From NCBI GenBank assembly GCA_023055505.1, contig JALIRH010000043.1:1560001-1624000 (forward strand): DNA of 64,000 nucleotides, written 5' to 3'. The notes below the pieces were generated by a model that saw nothing but the letters and a program-made list of their open reading frames with translations, ran no database searches and was not told the origin of the DNA. A program made the position numbers and the translations under genes. Source of the stretch: Callipepla californica brunnescens. Lineage: Eukaryota > Chordata > Aves > Galliformes > Odontophoridae. The first letter of the stretch is position 1, and every line of letters begins with the position of its first letter. This document shows positions 1 to 13,700 of this stretch, in pieces.

Positions 1-716
1 GGGGACACGCGGACCCTTCGTGTGTCCCACGCCCCTCCCGCAGTGTCCCCCGCGTCAATGTGGGGTGCAGAGCTCCTGGAGCGACCCTCATCCGCTGGGG
101 CTGCAGCCACGGGGCGGTGACACCTCGAGATGAGCCCGGCATCCCCACGGGGACGAGATCCGGGAGCACCGGAGCGAACGAAGCCGAGCCCCGAAGCGGC
201 GACGGACGGAACGGAGCGGCTCCATCAGCCCCCGCCCGTCTGCGGGAGCACGGGGAGCACCGAACCCCGGAGCGGAGCGCACAGCAGCATCCCCACCCCG
301 CAGAGATCCGAAGCAGCACGAGCACGGCGGGACGGGGCCACAGACGGCGACTCCTCCCGTCGCAAAACGGCCACTGGAGCAGCCGACCCGGAGCTGAAAG
401 ATTTCGGCACCCCCCACCCTGAAACAGGGAGCCCAGGGGAGCGGGGTCCGCCCCACGGCAGTCCCTGTGCCACGAGTGGCACCCACTGCGTCCCCGCAGT
501 CTGCAACGCCCCGCACGCAGAGCAGAACCTTTCCAGCGAAGGCTGGGGGTCGTCACTCACGTGAAAAACCCACTCAGAGCACGTGTGCTGAGTGTTTACC
601 AAAGCAGTGCAAACCCACGGAGCAATCGCTCATTGGGGAGACCCTGAGCCCCCCCAGGGAACCCTCGCCGAGGTCTCCCCCCAGCTCGGAGCCACCCTGG
701 GGTGGGGGGGCCTGCT
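1..716. other. GC-rich stretch without a recognised gene
   Basis: No exon, RNA gene or repeat family is recognised here. The part from about 110 to 420 is rich in CpG and could be the edge of a CpG island. In human the gene after RPS15 on this side is APC2 (recalled synteny), so promoter or upstream sequence of an APC2 orthologue lying left of the window is possible. No APC2 coding sequence was seen. Open reading frames here overlap on both strands and look like chance products of high GC. Confidence 0.5.
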
Positions 717-722
717 TTTATT
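717..722 (-). terminator. RPS15: RPS15 poly(A) signal
   Basis: The minus strand reads AATAAA here, 34 bases after the stop codon. A second AATAAA at 755-760 overlaps the stop codon itself (AAA TAA AG). Either can serve. The 717-722 copy would put cleavage near 695-705 and give a very short 3' UTR, normal for a ribosomal protein gene. Confidence 0.75.
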
Positions 723-755
723 TACACACACAACGAGCTGCACGAAGCTGTGGCT

Positions 756-2372
<1,617 letters not shown>

Positions 2373-2450
2373 CTTGTCCGGCTCTGCACCGAAAAGGAAA
2401 GAGGATGCGGCAGATCTCGCGAGAGCGCCGACGGGACGGAAGTGAAGCCA
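2373..2450 (-). promoter_or_regulatory. RPS15: RPS15 promoter and 5'TOP leader
   Basis: Reading the minus strand toward the ATG there are three marks. An ETS-type site lies at 2437-2444 (plus CGGAAGTG). A perfect TCTCGCGAGA palindrome, the known BANP/CGCG element, lies at 2415-2424. A pyrimidine tract CCTCTTTCCTTTTC starts near 2404, the expected 5'TOP cap site. This gives a leader of about 32 bases. The TOP tract implies mTOR/LARP1-dependent translation, as for other ribosomal protein mRNAs. The start site is inferred. Confidence 0.75.
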
Positions 2451-2524
2451 CCTTCGCCCCGCGCTTCCGCCCTTACCGCCCTTACCTCTCTTAAAGGGGC
2501 CGCGGCACTTTAGGAGCGGAGGTT

Positions 2525-3955
2525 TTAGGGCGGGCAGGAGGAGGAGGAGACGGAGCCCGAGGATGAAGTGGCCGTCCAGAAGCAGAAACGTGGGCTACTG
2601 ACACATTCCAGTGGGTGGCACTGCGAAACTGTTCGTTCCCCGCTGGCCCAGGATGGGACCCACCGTCCCCGGGGCACCCTCACCTCGGTGCTGCGGGTCC
2701 GCCAGCCCCCTCCCCCGATCCGGGCAGCAGCCTTCAGCTTCCGAGATCTCCGTCTTTCGGTGCAGTGCCTCCCACGGGACCAGCGTTTCCAGCTCACTCG
2801 GCTGTGGCTCAGCGCTCCTCGAGGTGCGGCGGACACGTGCAGCTCGCTCCTGGGCACAGAAGCTGTTATTAACACGGGAGAGGCGGTTCAGGGCCATCGT
2901 TGGGTTCCAGGAGCCGTTCTTCAAGAGGAGTTTGAAAGCAGAGTACCAACTTCAGCTCTGCTCCCACCCTGCGCTTCTTGGAAGTGCTGCAGTTGGTGTT
3001 ATCCCATTATCCACGGCGTGTTGCACAAAGCAGGAACTCACAACGTGACTTGTAAGCCCTGAAGGCAGAGCAGGGGCAGAGCCACAGCTCCTGCTCCTGC
3101 GTGGCAGCACCGCAGCCTCTGTGCCCATGGAAGTAAAGGAACCAGAAGCTGAGCCCCACTGGGATCCACAGCAAATGGAACCGGGACGACCCAGACCTTC
3201 AGAGCAGAAACCTCTCGACTCAAAGCCCGTCATCCCAGGGCAACCCAGCGCGTCCCAGTTCCACCCCCAAGGCTCTGTCAAAGTGGTGCTGAGCACTTCC
3301 ACCCATCCCTGGAGAGCTGAGCACCCAGGGATCCCAGGGCGGCTGCAGAGCTGCACTTTGTGGCTGTGAGCCTGCAGAGGAGCAGCACCAGTGCTGTGCC
3401 AATGGATTTAACCCCCAAGTGAAGAGCAAGCAAGGCAGGGAGCTCAGCGTGCCTCTAGCCACTCAGCAGCTGCAGGGACACAAAGGTTTTCTCAACGAAA
3501 CCATCCATCAGTGCCACGGGAAAGCAAGGAGGCGACCTCTGGGTCAGCTCCAACAGATCATCGGCTCAAGGGAAAGCAGAGATGAAGGGCGTTCTCCTGG
3601 GGGTGAATCAAGCTGTGGGACTCAAGGTTGGAGAACAGCAGCAGCAGCATGCAAAGGAGCAAGCACTGCCGGGGCCATGCACAGCTCTGACAGCCACACA
3701 GAGCCTGCTACAGGCTACCTACAGGCTCTGTGTGGCTGTCAGAGCAGGCAGAGGCCGAGGCTCAGCCCAATCCAGGTCGCAGGCAGCACAGCTCAGCATG
3801 TGCAGCATCATCATCTCACTGCAGCCCGCCCAGTCCTGAGCTGAGACCGCAAAGCGATCTGTGGTGAAAGCACAAACTCGCGAGGAAGCTTCTCTCGTAG
3901 AAAGGAGAAACTGAAAACAAAATAAAATAAAATAAAAATGGAGACAGGCTTGTGT
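2525..3955. other. Intergenic RPS15-DAZAP1
   Basis: No gene is recognised between the RPS15 promoter and the DAZAP1 3' end. The stretch is moderately GC-rich with short reading frames in all frames and no known protein segment. It holds the perfect inverted repeat at 3684-3745 and a short A-rich AAAAT repeat at about 3913-3938. Confidence 0.6.
3684..3745. other. Perfect 24-bp inverted repeat, 14-base loop
   Basis: Left arm 3684-3707 (GCTCTGACAGCC...) is exactly complementary to right arm 3722-3745 (...GGCTGTCAGAGC). The loop is CTACAGGCTACCTA. RNA from either strand would fold into a roughly 62-nt hairpin of the size of a microRNA precursor stem. It lies about 215 bases beyond the DAZAP1 poly(A) site. 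Function is unknown: it could be a short hairpin RNA, a DNA transposon remnant or a chance recombination product. Confidence 0.55.
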
Positions 3956-3959
3956 TTCT

Positions 3960-4727
3960 AATCCAAATGTACTTCTCTTTATTCAAACCAGGGGTCAGCG
4001 CTGCTCAGTGCAAAACGCACCCACCCCGAAACCCTTTTTCGCCTGAGGGAAATCTACATCTCAGCAAGGCCTCCGTTAGTTAAACCCCTCCCGGAACCCA
4101 CAGAGGATTCTGAATGAGCTGGGAGCACAGATCCCAAACCCCGTGCCCTGCACCCGCCTCCCCTCCATCGCTCACAGATGCAAAACGCGCTCAGTAGATT
4201 TCTCTGTCAACTCCCAGAGTTTCTGAACCATCCGCTCCACCGTTATCGTGGGGAGCAAGGGAGCTGCAGCCCCCCCCCCCCCCAACGGAAAACCCTGTGT
4301 TAAATTAAAAAATAAGCCAGCATACATAGTAGAAAATTTCTCTTAAAAATTTCACAATCTGTAAATGTATATATATATTTTTTTTCTTTTTAAACATAAA
4401 AGTTTACAATATACGGTAAAACAAAGGCTCAGGAAAAAAAAAATAATTCAAAAAAAAAAAAAAAGGAAAAAAAAAAAAAGAAAACCTGAAGTTTTGAATT
4501 AAAGCTGAAGACATTTTTAAAACCCTGTAGTTTGAACCAGTGACATTTTCTTTATTTGTGCTGATGGGTTAGAGAAAGGAAAATATTTAAAAACTGCAGT
4601 CCAAACACCCACAGCTTTGCCTTCAGAAGCCATCTCCCCCACCCCAACCCCCCCCCCCCCCCCAAAAAAAAAGAAAAAATAAACGTTGTTAGGTTTTTCT
4701 TCCATCAAGTATGTGATTGTCACAAGT
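3960..4727 (-). terminator. DAZAP1: DAZAP1 3' UTR and poly(A) signal
   Basis: The minus strand carries AATAAA at 3978-3983, so cleavage falls near 3960. The UTR is unusually AT-rich compared with its flanks and contains TATATATATATT (about 4368), A-runs and a C-run at 4270-4283. Upstream of the canonical stop position (4786) this same segment would be shorter or longer depending on the terminal-exon frameshift described for DAZAP1. Confidence 0.75.
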
Positions 4728-7700
4728 TCAGAAGTCTGGGATCCCTGGCCCCGTGTGGACACAATTCCCTGATTGCCAGCTCCCGCTAGCGCCTGTAGGG
4801 GTGGAATCCTTGCACGTTATGGTTCTGTCCTCGTCCAAAACACTTCCTCCTGCGGGTGGGCCGCTGGATGGCTGCACCGAGGGGCCTCCGTAGGGAGGGG
4901 GCTGCTGGCTGGGATCAGAGAAACCTTGTCCAAAACCACTCAAGTCTTGTCCATACCCTGGGGAGAAGGGGAGAAAGGCAGCAGGTAAGCTTCTGGTGGC
5001 ACTCACACACACAAACAGAGCAGCAGAGGTGCAGACTCAAAAGCTGATGCCACTCCCTCCCCCCCGTGCGGTCTCTTGATCTAAACTTCAGATACACGTC
5101 CGCTTTCAGCTCCTAAAACGTTTCTGCTTTGTGATAGCTAGGTTAAAAGCAGAACCGAGCAGGCGTGCTGAAATGGCAGGTTCACCTCACCCGGGCTGGG
5201 AGCTCAGGCTGCCACAGACACCCGAAGCTGCCTGCTGCAGGGCTGCCAGCTCACACCACGGGGTTATCCGGTTTCTGCTTTGCTAAAAGCTGGCACTGTC
5301 ACACTCAGCAGAGCTGAGGGCTTTCTGGTACCCCAGCTGTTAACTGGAGCAGCAGTTGGTAAAGCAGGATTCCGAAGGCTGTGACCATCCCACCCATCAC
5401 AAACTTTAAAAGGGAACCAAAGCGGCCATCAGAAGGAACCAGCACGCTCCCCGCAAAGCTCAGCCTGCCGGATTAATATCTGCTCTAAACTTCAAAACAA
5501 CAAAGTTCCACTTTTAAAACCTGACTCCACCCCCCCACCCCCTCTGCTGCAGATGGCAGAGAACACTTCAAACTCAGCTCAAGGGAAGTAACAGTAACTC
5601 CACAGCCCTTCTCTCACACATCCCCCACAGCGCTGAGACATCGGAGGTCAGCTGGGTTTAAACCTCACAGCGCTGCCTGGAGCACACTGCAGGTGAGCAT
5701 TCACCCTGCCCTTCCTCGACCTGCAGAGCTCTGCCCCCTCTGCAGCACCACGCACGCAGGAGGGAGGATTCAGACTCAGCAGAACTTGGGAACGGAGAGA
5801 AAGGGTGAATGAAGATGAAAGGAATTCTTGCTGCTACTATGAGAAAGCAAAGAGATGTGAATTAAGAACACTGCGAAATTAAGAAACGGAATAAAAGTTC
5901 CCTTAATTAAATACAACTCTTAATCATAACAGCAGCATCAGTGTAAGCCTCTGCTATAAAAGATGGTATTAAGAACCCTAATTACTCAGTGTATTTCTGC
6001 AGTTCTGCCTCTCCCTGTGCAGGCTTAAAGCAGGTTTAACTCTCTTAATCCAAAACAAAGTCTCTTAGCATGTCTTCAGCATTTCAATTTCAAGCTCTGC
6101 CTGTCTCTCAGGGCTTGCCACCACTAATGAGACTTCAAACATGTCTACCACAGGGCTTCTATTAACTCAAACACTAATCCAGTCTTTTTTTTTTCCTCCT
6201 TCCTCCACACAAAGATAAGCAGACTACCAAAAGTCCCATTTGTTTGCCAAGGGGTGAGGCTCAGAGAGGATCTCACTATCCAGTGCGGCGGTACAGCACT
6301 CAGGGTGAGAAAACCAGAGCTCTCAATGTGTTTGTCACAAAGGCAGCCTGCAGCACGAAGCTGAACAGCCACACACTTCAGTGCATTCTGGCTTCTGTCG
6401 CTGCCCCAGCTCCTGCTCTCAGCTCAAACCTCAGCACGAGGCACACAGCTCTACCATCCCCCCCGAGGGCTCTGCTTTCTAAATGAGCTGTGTCACCCAT
6501 TACGGTTTTAATCTCTCACTTATGAAACCTGAGCTCGGTTACACGAGATAAAGCCTCGTCATTGCAGCAGCTTGGGAAGTGGACAGCAGCATCGTTTATA
6601 CCTCTGAGTTCTCACTTCAGTCAGCTAATGAACACGCAGAACTGTTTGGTCCCTTCTTGCACAACTTTGAGCACATCGTTCCCCCCCACCACCCTGCAAG
6701 AAACACAGGTTAACTTCCCCGAGGCAGATACATCAAGAGCACTGGTTGTAAAGAGGCACCACCTACCTAGGTCTCACTGCTCAGCCTGACCATAAGAGTG
6801 AAAACAAAGTATTGGCGCGTAGCCTGAAGGGTCTTGAGCATAGGAACCCAGCCCTAGTGAGAAACGAGGAGAGCAGGGTGACCAACCCCAGGACAGCCCC
6901 GTGCACGGATCATTTTGCAGGGTGAGGGAGGCACACCCAAGTTAGAGTTTAATTTACTGCTGTTGACATTCATCCTAGCTGTAAACACAGCAGCATTTAA
7001 GATGCCGCCAAGCCAGGACAAATCTGAGAGTGCCACAACAATTAGGTGACTCAGTGCCTCTTTAAAGCCCATAAGCCTTATGCATTTATGTAAACACACG
7101 CAGATCAGCTGGACTGCCCACTGTACAGCAATGCTGCTAATGAATCTGCGAACACGTCAAGAGCTGATGCTCTTTTAAAAAGTTCAGAAGACTTTACATA
7201 CAGCTTTAGGAACAGGTGGGTGATTCTGTTGTACTACGGCACAGCAAACACCGCTGCCTCCGCCAGCACTTGTGCTCCTAACAGACTTCAGGCTGAAAAA
7301 CGATCCATGTGAGACACTGCTGTGAAGCTAACCTCTGTCAAACTGCACTGCCAGGCACCTCTTCCTCCCCACCCACAACTCAGACTCAGGAGAAGCACCT
7401 TTTCCACTGGAAAACAGGCTTCCTGGAATACACGAGAGCAGAGTGGTACTGCACGTCCCCAAGAGAGGAACCCCCCCCAGTTTTCCATGATGTTGGAATA
7501 CAGATTCTCCCCAGACCTCCATCACATCACCAATAATGGCACCTCACTGAACAGAAATTACAAATGCTGTTGTGTTTTATTTAGGATGGTCCACCCCCAT
7601 TCAAAAAGTTCTAGCAGGACAAAAAAACCTTCCTCTGGAGTCACAAGGACAAAGCTCTCTGTATTTGTAACAAATTGAACATTTCAAGTTCAGCAACAGG

Positions 7701-10700
7701 AGAAAATCTGCTTGCTTTACCAGTGCACCTGGAAGGCGAATCCTTTTTTGGGGACAGTAATCTTAATCCACAGACCTACAGCACAAAGTTGAATCCAGAA
7801 CTGGAAAATGATGGCTAACAACGGCTTCAGAAAAATGACTGTGCCACAGATGGGTCTCAGGGACAACGCTGCTCAAAGGCAGGACTGAGTGGAGAAGCAA
7901 TATGAAAATGTCTTCTTGGTTTCCAGAAACAGGGAACACTTCACTCAGGAGCACTAGTGCCTGTCTAGCTGTTTTACTGTTTGACAGTACTATCTGACTG
8001 CCTGAAAACATGTTCCACCAACATCTGGATCTGCTACCTCCAGCAGTTACTCACAGAGCAAAAATAATGGTCTGAGCATTATGTGCTCCAGACAAAATCA
8101 AAGCTTGTGACAGACAGGAGAGGACAAGGATGGGAGCTGGGCTCCACGCACGCAGTTTGGATTCTAATACCCTTACCTCTCTATACTACTCTTACTCAAG
8201 TCTGTTCCCCAACCTCTCAAAGGCAGTTAAACAAGCTGACTACAAGCTGCATGAAACTGTTAGAGAGAGGTTTTAACTACAGATTCAGGCACAGTGTAAG
8301 TCAGTGACATACCCTATCAGCACACACATCTCTGAAGACCACTCTGCAGTGGCTAGAGCTGGTTCAGAGATCTCCTGCTGGCTGGAACACCAGATGATTT
8401 AAGGATCACTTGGGAGCTGGTGGCTGCTGTCAGTGCTAGCCAACGGTTTCTTAACAGTGACATTCTACCCAAGTAGAAAAGAAACTCAGGAAGGGGAGGG
8501 AGAAGGATCAAGCTGAGTTCATTTCACATGCAGTTACTTACCAAATTGACTGTAAGGGAATTCTGGCTGAGCAGTTGGGGGTTTGCTCATGTCCTGAGTT
8601 GCCTGAGATGGCGGTGGTGGTGGAGGAAAAGCTAGTGGTGCTGCCCCGGGAGTGGCAGGTGGAGGGGGTACTCCAGGTGGGGCAAACTGGTCAGGTGGAG
8701 GAGGAGGAGCACCATAACCAAAAGCTGAAACACAAGCAAAGTGCAATACACGTGATGACAGGCAAACAGCACCATGACTTCTTGCACGGCTTTGGAGCAT
8801 AACCCACTTGTTTTCTTCCACCTAAATTCTTGTAAGTCTACTCTCAAAGTAAAAATGTTTGCTACCTGTAGCTGGGCATACAGTAATGCACACCAAGAGG
8901 TGCCAGCAACTTAACCTCAGACACAAAAAAACTCTCACCCCAAAGGAAGACTACAGCCACACCAGCAACCAACAAACAGAACGTGCCAGAACAGGACATG
9001 ACAACAAATTCATGCAAGGATACCAGGAGGAAACCGTATTACTCAACAGCTAAGGAGGGGAAAAAAAATTGTCCCTAGCAAGTGGTTCCTTCACTGGATA
9101 ATACGGCACTCTGGATAGCTCTGTGGTACTCCATATCACTTTAAAACCAAGTTTGTGACCAGACTTGTCAAGAGGTGGCCTGAGGGCACAAATGCTCTAA
9201 TCCTATTTACATTTCCAATGTCACTTGCGACCTTAATTCCTTAAGCTTCTCTAGAAATCCCAGCCTGTGTCTAGCCCATGCCACCGTGCAATAATCTCTT
9301 AAGGTTTCTCACAGGCGTTGTAATAGGGGCACGCAATAAACCTCAGTCTGTTTAGCAACACAGCTTTAAACAGGAGAACATGAACTATTACATCACCCAG
9401 GAAAAAAGGAACCAAACTAACCAACACAGCTGATCAAAACTTGGAATACACAGTCCAGGCAAAACAGCTAAGCACAGATTGTAAGGAGCAAGAATTCCAG
9501 ACTGAATTCGGTGGTGGCTTGTGCTCAAGCTCCTGCAGGGCACTTACTAAATGGTGGAGGGGTGCCATAGCCCTGTGGGAATCCTTGTGGAGGTGGAAAC
9601 CCTCCGGGAGGTGTGGAAACTATGTATGAGGCAAACGGCGGAGGTGGCGGAGGAGCTCCTCTTCCTGGAGGAGGTGGTCCATATCCACCTAGAAAACGAA
9701 AAGAAACAAGGAACTGAAGTGGATAACTAGTGAAAAGCTGCTGTTTGAGTCAGCATTCTGCAGACGGGGTGCTTGGTGTAAAGGTGTTTGATCAGCCTCA
9801 GCTCTACTTGAATTCTTGCTGTGGGCAGGACGAGCACTCCTCCTCCAAGGACCTCTACCATAAATAATTGCATTTTTGAACGCAATTCTTTGATACCAAA
9901 TTAATGTGGTTGGCAACATCAGGATGCACGTCAGCTCCCATTACTGCTCTGTTACAAACACAGCGTCCTCTCCTTCGTTCCTTCAGGTCAAATTAAAGCG
10001 AGCCTTTAAACGTACGGGCTGTTAAACATTACAGAAATCCACGTATCGCTGGGGGTTCCTGAAGAAACCACACCCCCACTCGGGAGTCTTGCTGTTAAGA
10101 TCACACCCACGTAACGTACTCACCAATCGCTTGTCCAGCTGGCACCCACATCCCTAAAACAAAGCAGAAAAAGCCATTTACACACACACACACACTGCAG
10201 CTGTGTACTATGAAAGAGGACAAATTCAGAGAAAGCTGATCTTGCCCTAGGCTCCGGGATACACTAGATATCCTCCCAGTGTCTCTTACAGATCTATATT
10301 TTATGGGCCAAGAAAAATTCAAAAGACCCCGAATCGTTCAGCAAATAATGGAGAAACACCCAGCAGCCTTAAGCTCAAATCAGATGGGAGCGCTCATGAA
10401 CTGGGAGCACACCAAGCCGAGAATCTACACTGTATAAAAATCAAAATGCTGAGAATCACAGCAGACTGCACATCCAAAGTGTATTTAATACATTATCAGC
10501 TTTATCCTATTTATTTCTCAAGCTTCTGAACCATAAAAACACCATCTTCTTCATTCGCTGCAGCGTTTAGAAAGATAAATGCATTTACGTTTTTACACTA
10601 ATCTTTCCAGTAGATCAGATATAATTTTCCCTACAAATAACCACATTGAAACTAATCTAGTTTCTCAATTTGTGCAGTTGCAGATTAGCACATCTGTGCA

Positions 10701-13700
10701 GAATGTCAAAGCCTCAGCTGCAGCTTTCAAGTTAATAAGCACCATGGGGAAACAAGCAATCCCTCCACTGAGGTATCAACTATTGTAGCAATAGATGAAG
10801 CACTGTTGCTTCCTTAAGCCCCCCCAGGTGAAAATTTCTCATATATATTAGAGAAAGCAAGTTCTGTTGTGTCCAATGCAACTCAATTATCTCACTGTCT
10901 TCCTCCATAAGTTATCAAAACTGTCTTTGGATCAACTCAGCATATTTATCCCATCTCTGAAATCTTGGGGGGGGTTACAGCCATCAAAACCAAAACACAT
11001 GGCTGCTCCTTCCAGCCCTGAAGGCTTCGAGCTAAATCAAGACTATTATAAGCAGTAAGTGCTCTCTTGCACCACTGCTAGCCCCAGAGCTGCTTGTTAT
11101 TTTTCCAGGCTACATTAAGCAATAAAATCTAGAGACAAGGCCATCTGTTTTTCTCTCATCCCTTTCAGATTTTACTTATAACTTCCTCTGCAACTGCCTC
11201 ATCCTCCAAAACCTGTTATTTCAGCTAAGCTTCCACCTGGGTCTCAGGCAGGTCACGTTCCCACAGCTGGAGCCACAGCCCGAGCTGCTGAGCTTCCTCA
11301 GCACCTTCTCCACACAACCAAAAACCACAGTGACTGACTCTGGGAGAGGTGGAACCAAACGGAGCAGGTGAAGGACTGCCTGGAACGTTACTAGGCTCTG
11401 CCCAACCCACTGTCTTCTGTCCTACCCAGCAATGGAGAAACAGGACTGACACACAGAGCTTTTGCTCTGCTATCAACAATCCAGAGCAGAAATAACGCCG
11501 ATAAACCTGGAAATTCTGACGTTTGCCAGATGTACCCAACCACCAGAACACTTTAAAGACAAGATGCTCTCCCAGCAGCGATCCTGAGACATCTAAGGCA
11601 GTACCTTGAGGGCCGTAACCTTGTTGCCAGGTAGGAGGGGGCTGACCTGCCCAGCCATTGGCAGCACTTGGCATGATCCTGCTTCCCCACTGAGTGGCAC
11701 CGGGCGGCCCTGGAGTTTGGCTTTTGCTATCGCGAGGTTCTGCCCGCTTCACCTCCACCTAAACAAACAGAGTTGCCATTCAGGAGAGATGGTGCAGGTT
11801 AGCATACCCCCCTTCCCTTCACACACACCCTTAATTACACTTAAGACTACACTTAGCATCTTACGACTTATGTCTAAGTACTTAATTATTAAACTTAAGG
11901 CCAGTAATTTAAAATGTTTCTCAGGTACAATATACGTGATGGTAAGACATGGTAAGTCCTACTGTCGAGGCATTTCGAGCAAAACACATCCTACAAATCA
12001 TTCGTGTTTCATCAGCGTACGATATTCATTCGCTTTCATCTTAAAACAGCAGTACCCTCTTACAACGACTCTTCACTTAGAAAAGGCATCGTGTTTTCAG
12101 CTATTTACGGACTACTTCAACATTTAAGACAGAAGTTAGAAAGGTGGTACTTCCAGAAAAAAAAAGCAACCTTGGAGTAAAGAGCACACTCTGAAAAAGG
12201 GTACTAATGCTTTAACCATCGCAAGCGTTTGGGGTTCGTTTGAAAGCCACAGTTTAAGCCCACCCCATCTAACTACAATTTCAGTTCTGCTCATACCTGA
12301 GAAACACACGTTTGTTTTTTTTTTCTTTTTTTTTTTTTTGCTTTTTCTTTTTTTTTTCTTTTATCTTTTTTTTTTATTTTAATTAAACTTAAGAATTTAT
12401 TTAAATGTCTAATGGAAGATAAAGACTTACCTTCCCCAGGCTAACGCTTAAAGAATCTCAATTAACTCAAACAATGTCAGAGGGAATGGATGTGATAAGA
12501 GAATCTTACATTACATCTAACAAAAAAGTAAACAAACATGCAAGTAATAAAAATGGACAGTTGAGTCAATAAGAAGCAAATCTTCATACTGTGTTAAGTC
12601 AGTGACAAAAGCCCTCCTGTTCTTAAAATTAGTGAGCCACAGTGCTTAACTTATTTTATTCAAAGATAAAGTGTCCCAGTGTTCCGAGGCATCGAATAAG
12701 TGCATCTGACCTACTTAAAATAAGCTGCACATTCAATATAAACCTCTCTCCCTCAAAAAAAAAAAAAAAAAAAAAATCCAGTTTCTGATTTAATGAAACA
12801 CTCTCAGCACTCATGCATGCTGAATTAAAGCTCTTTTTTTATTTTATGATTAATTTTAATGGGTGCCAGAGTACAAAGAAAATAAATCTCAATCATCAAT
12901 GGGCCTGAGTAGTATGGAAAATAAAGTATTCAGAATTCTTCCTGCCATGTCTTAAAAACCATTCATGTCAGAGAACAAACAGGAAATAGGCACAAGGCAA
13001 GGACAAAGCCCCCACCCCCAGCCCGCCGCCGAAGCCCCAAGGACATTAAACATGACAGTAACCAAATCTCTGTCAGCTGAAGGCCCTTCCAGAGAGGAAC
13101 CAAGGGAATTTTTCAAAGGGCTCAAATTAATGAGTCTTAACACATTTGCCTTGAGGGAATTCGGTTATTGCTTACAAAAGCAGAGTCCTTCTTGCAATTT
13201 TAATTTTTTTTTCCCCCCTTTCAACAACATATGGATTCGTTTCAGCAATACCTTTTTAATTACCAGGAAGAGGGGGATACCGTTTTTTAAAGCAGGCATT
13301 ATTAGTCAATGAAGGGAGCCGAGGAGCTGCTGCTCGTTTATCTACATGGAAGAATCCCATTAATTTTTCAGTGCACATTTGGAAGCAGAGAACTGCCAAA
13401 GTGAGGACTGAAAAACCCCCACGCAGCATTCCTGGTGCTGACGCTAACGCTGAAGCCCAGTTCACACCAGTAAGCAAGGCACTGGCAGCACCTGAGAGCA
13501 CACTGTGCGTTTCTGCATCTTGTGCCACCTAAACAAAACATTATTTGACTTTCAGGAGGAAACTGTTTGAGAAAGGAAGGAGAACTCTGAGTGAGCCGTG
13601 CAGGAGGTGACTCTGGAAGGCTCAGGCAGTGCTCTCCCCCCCAGCAGGCAGCAGCAGACCAGCTGCCCTTTGTTCCATGCACACAGCCTGCTGCTCCTGG

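Noticed and set aside
88..602. Overlapping frames of 120-144 codons at the left edge as APC2 exons
   Set aside because: No APC2 motif was recognised and the frames mirror each other on both strands, as expected from high GC.
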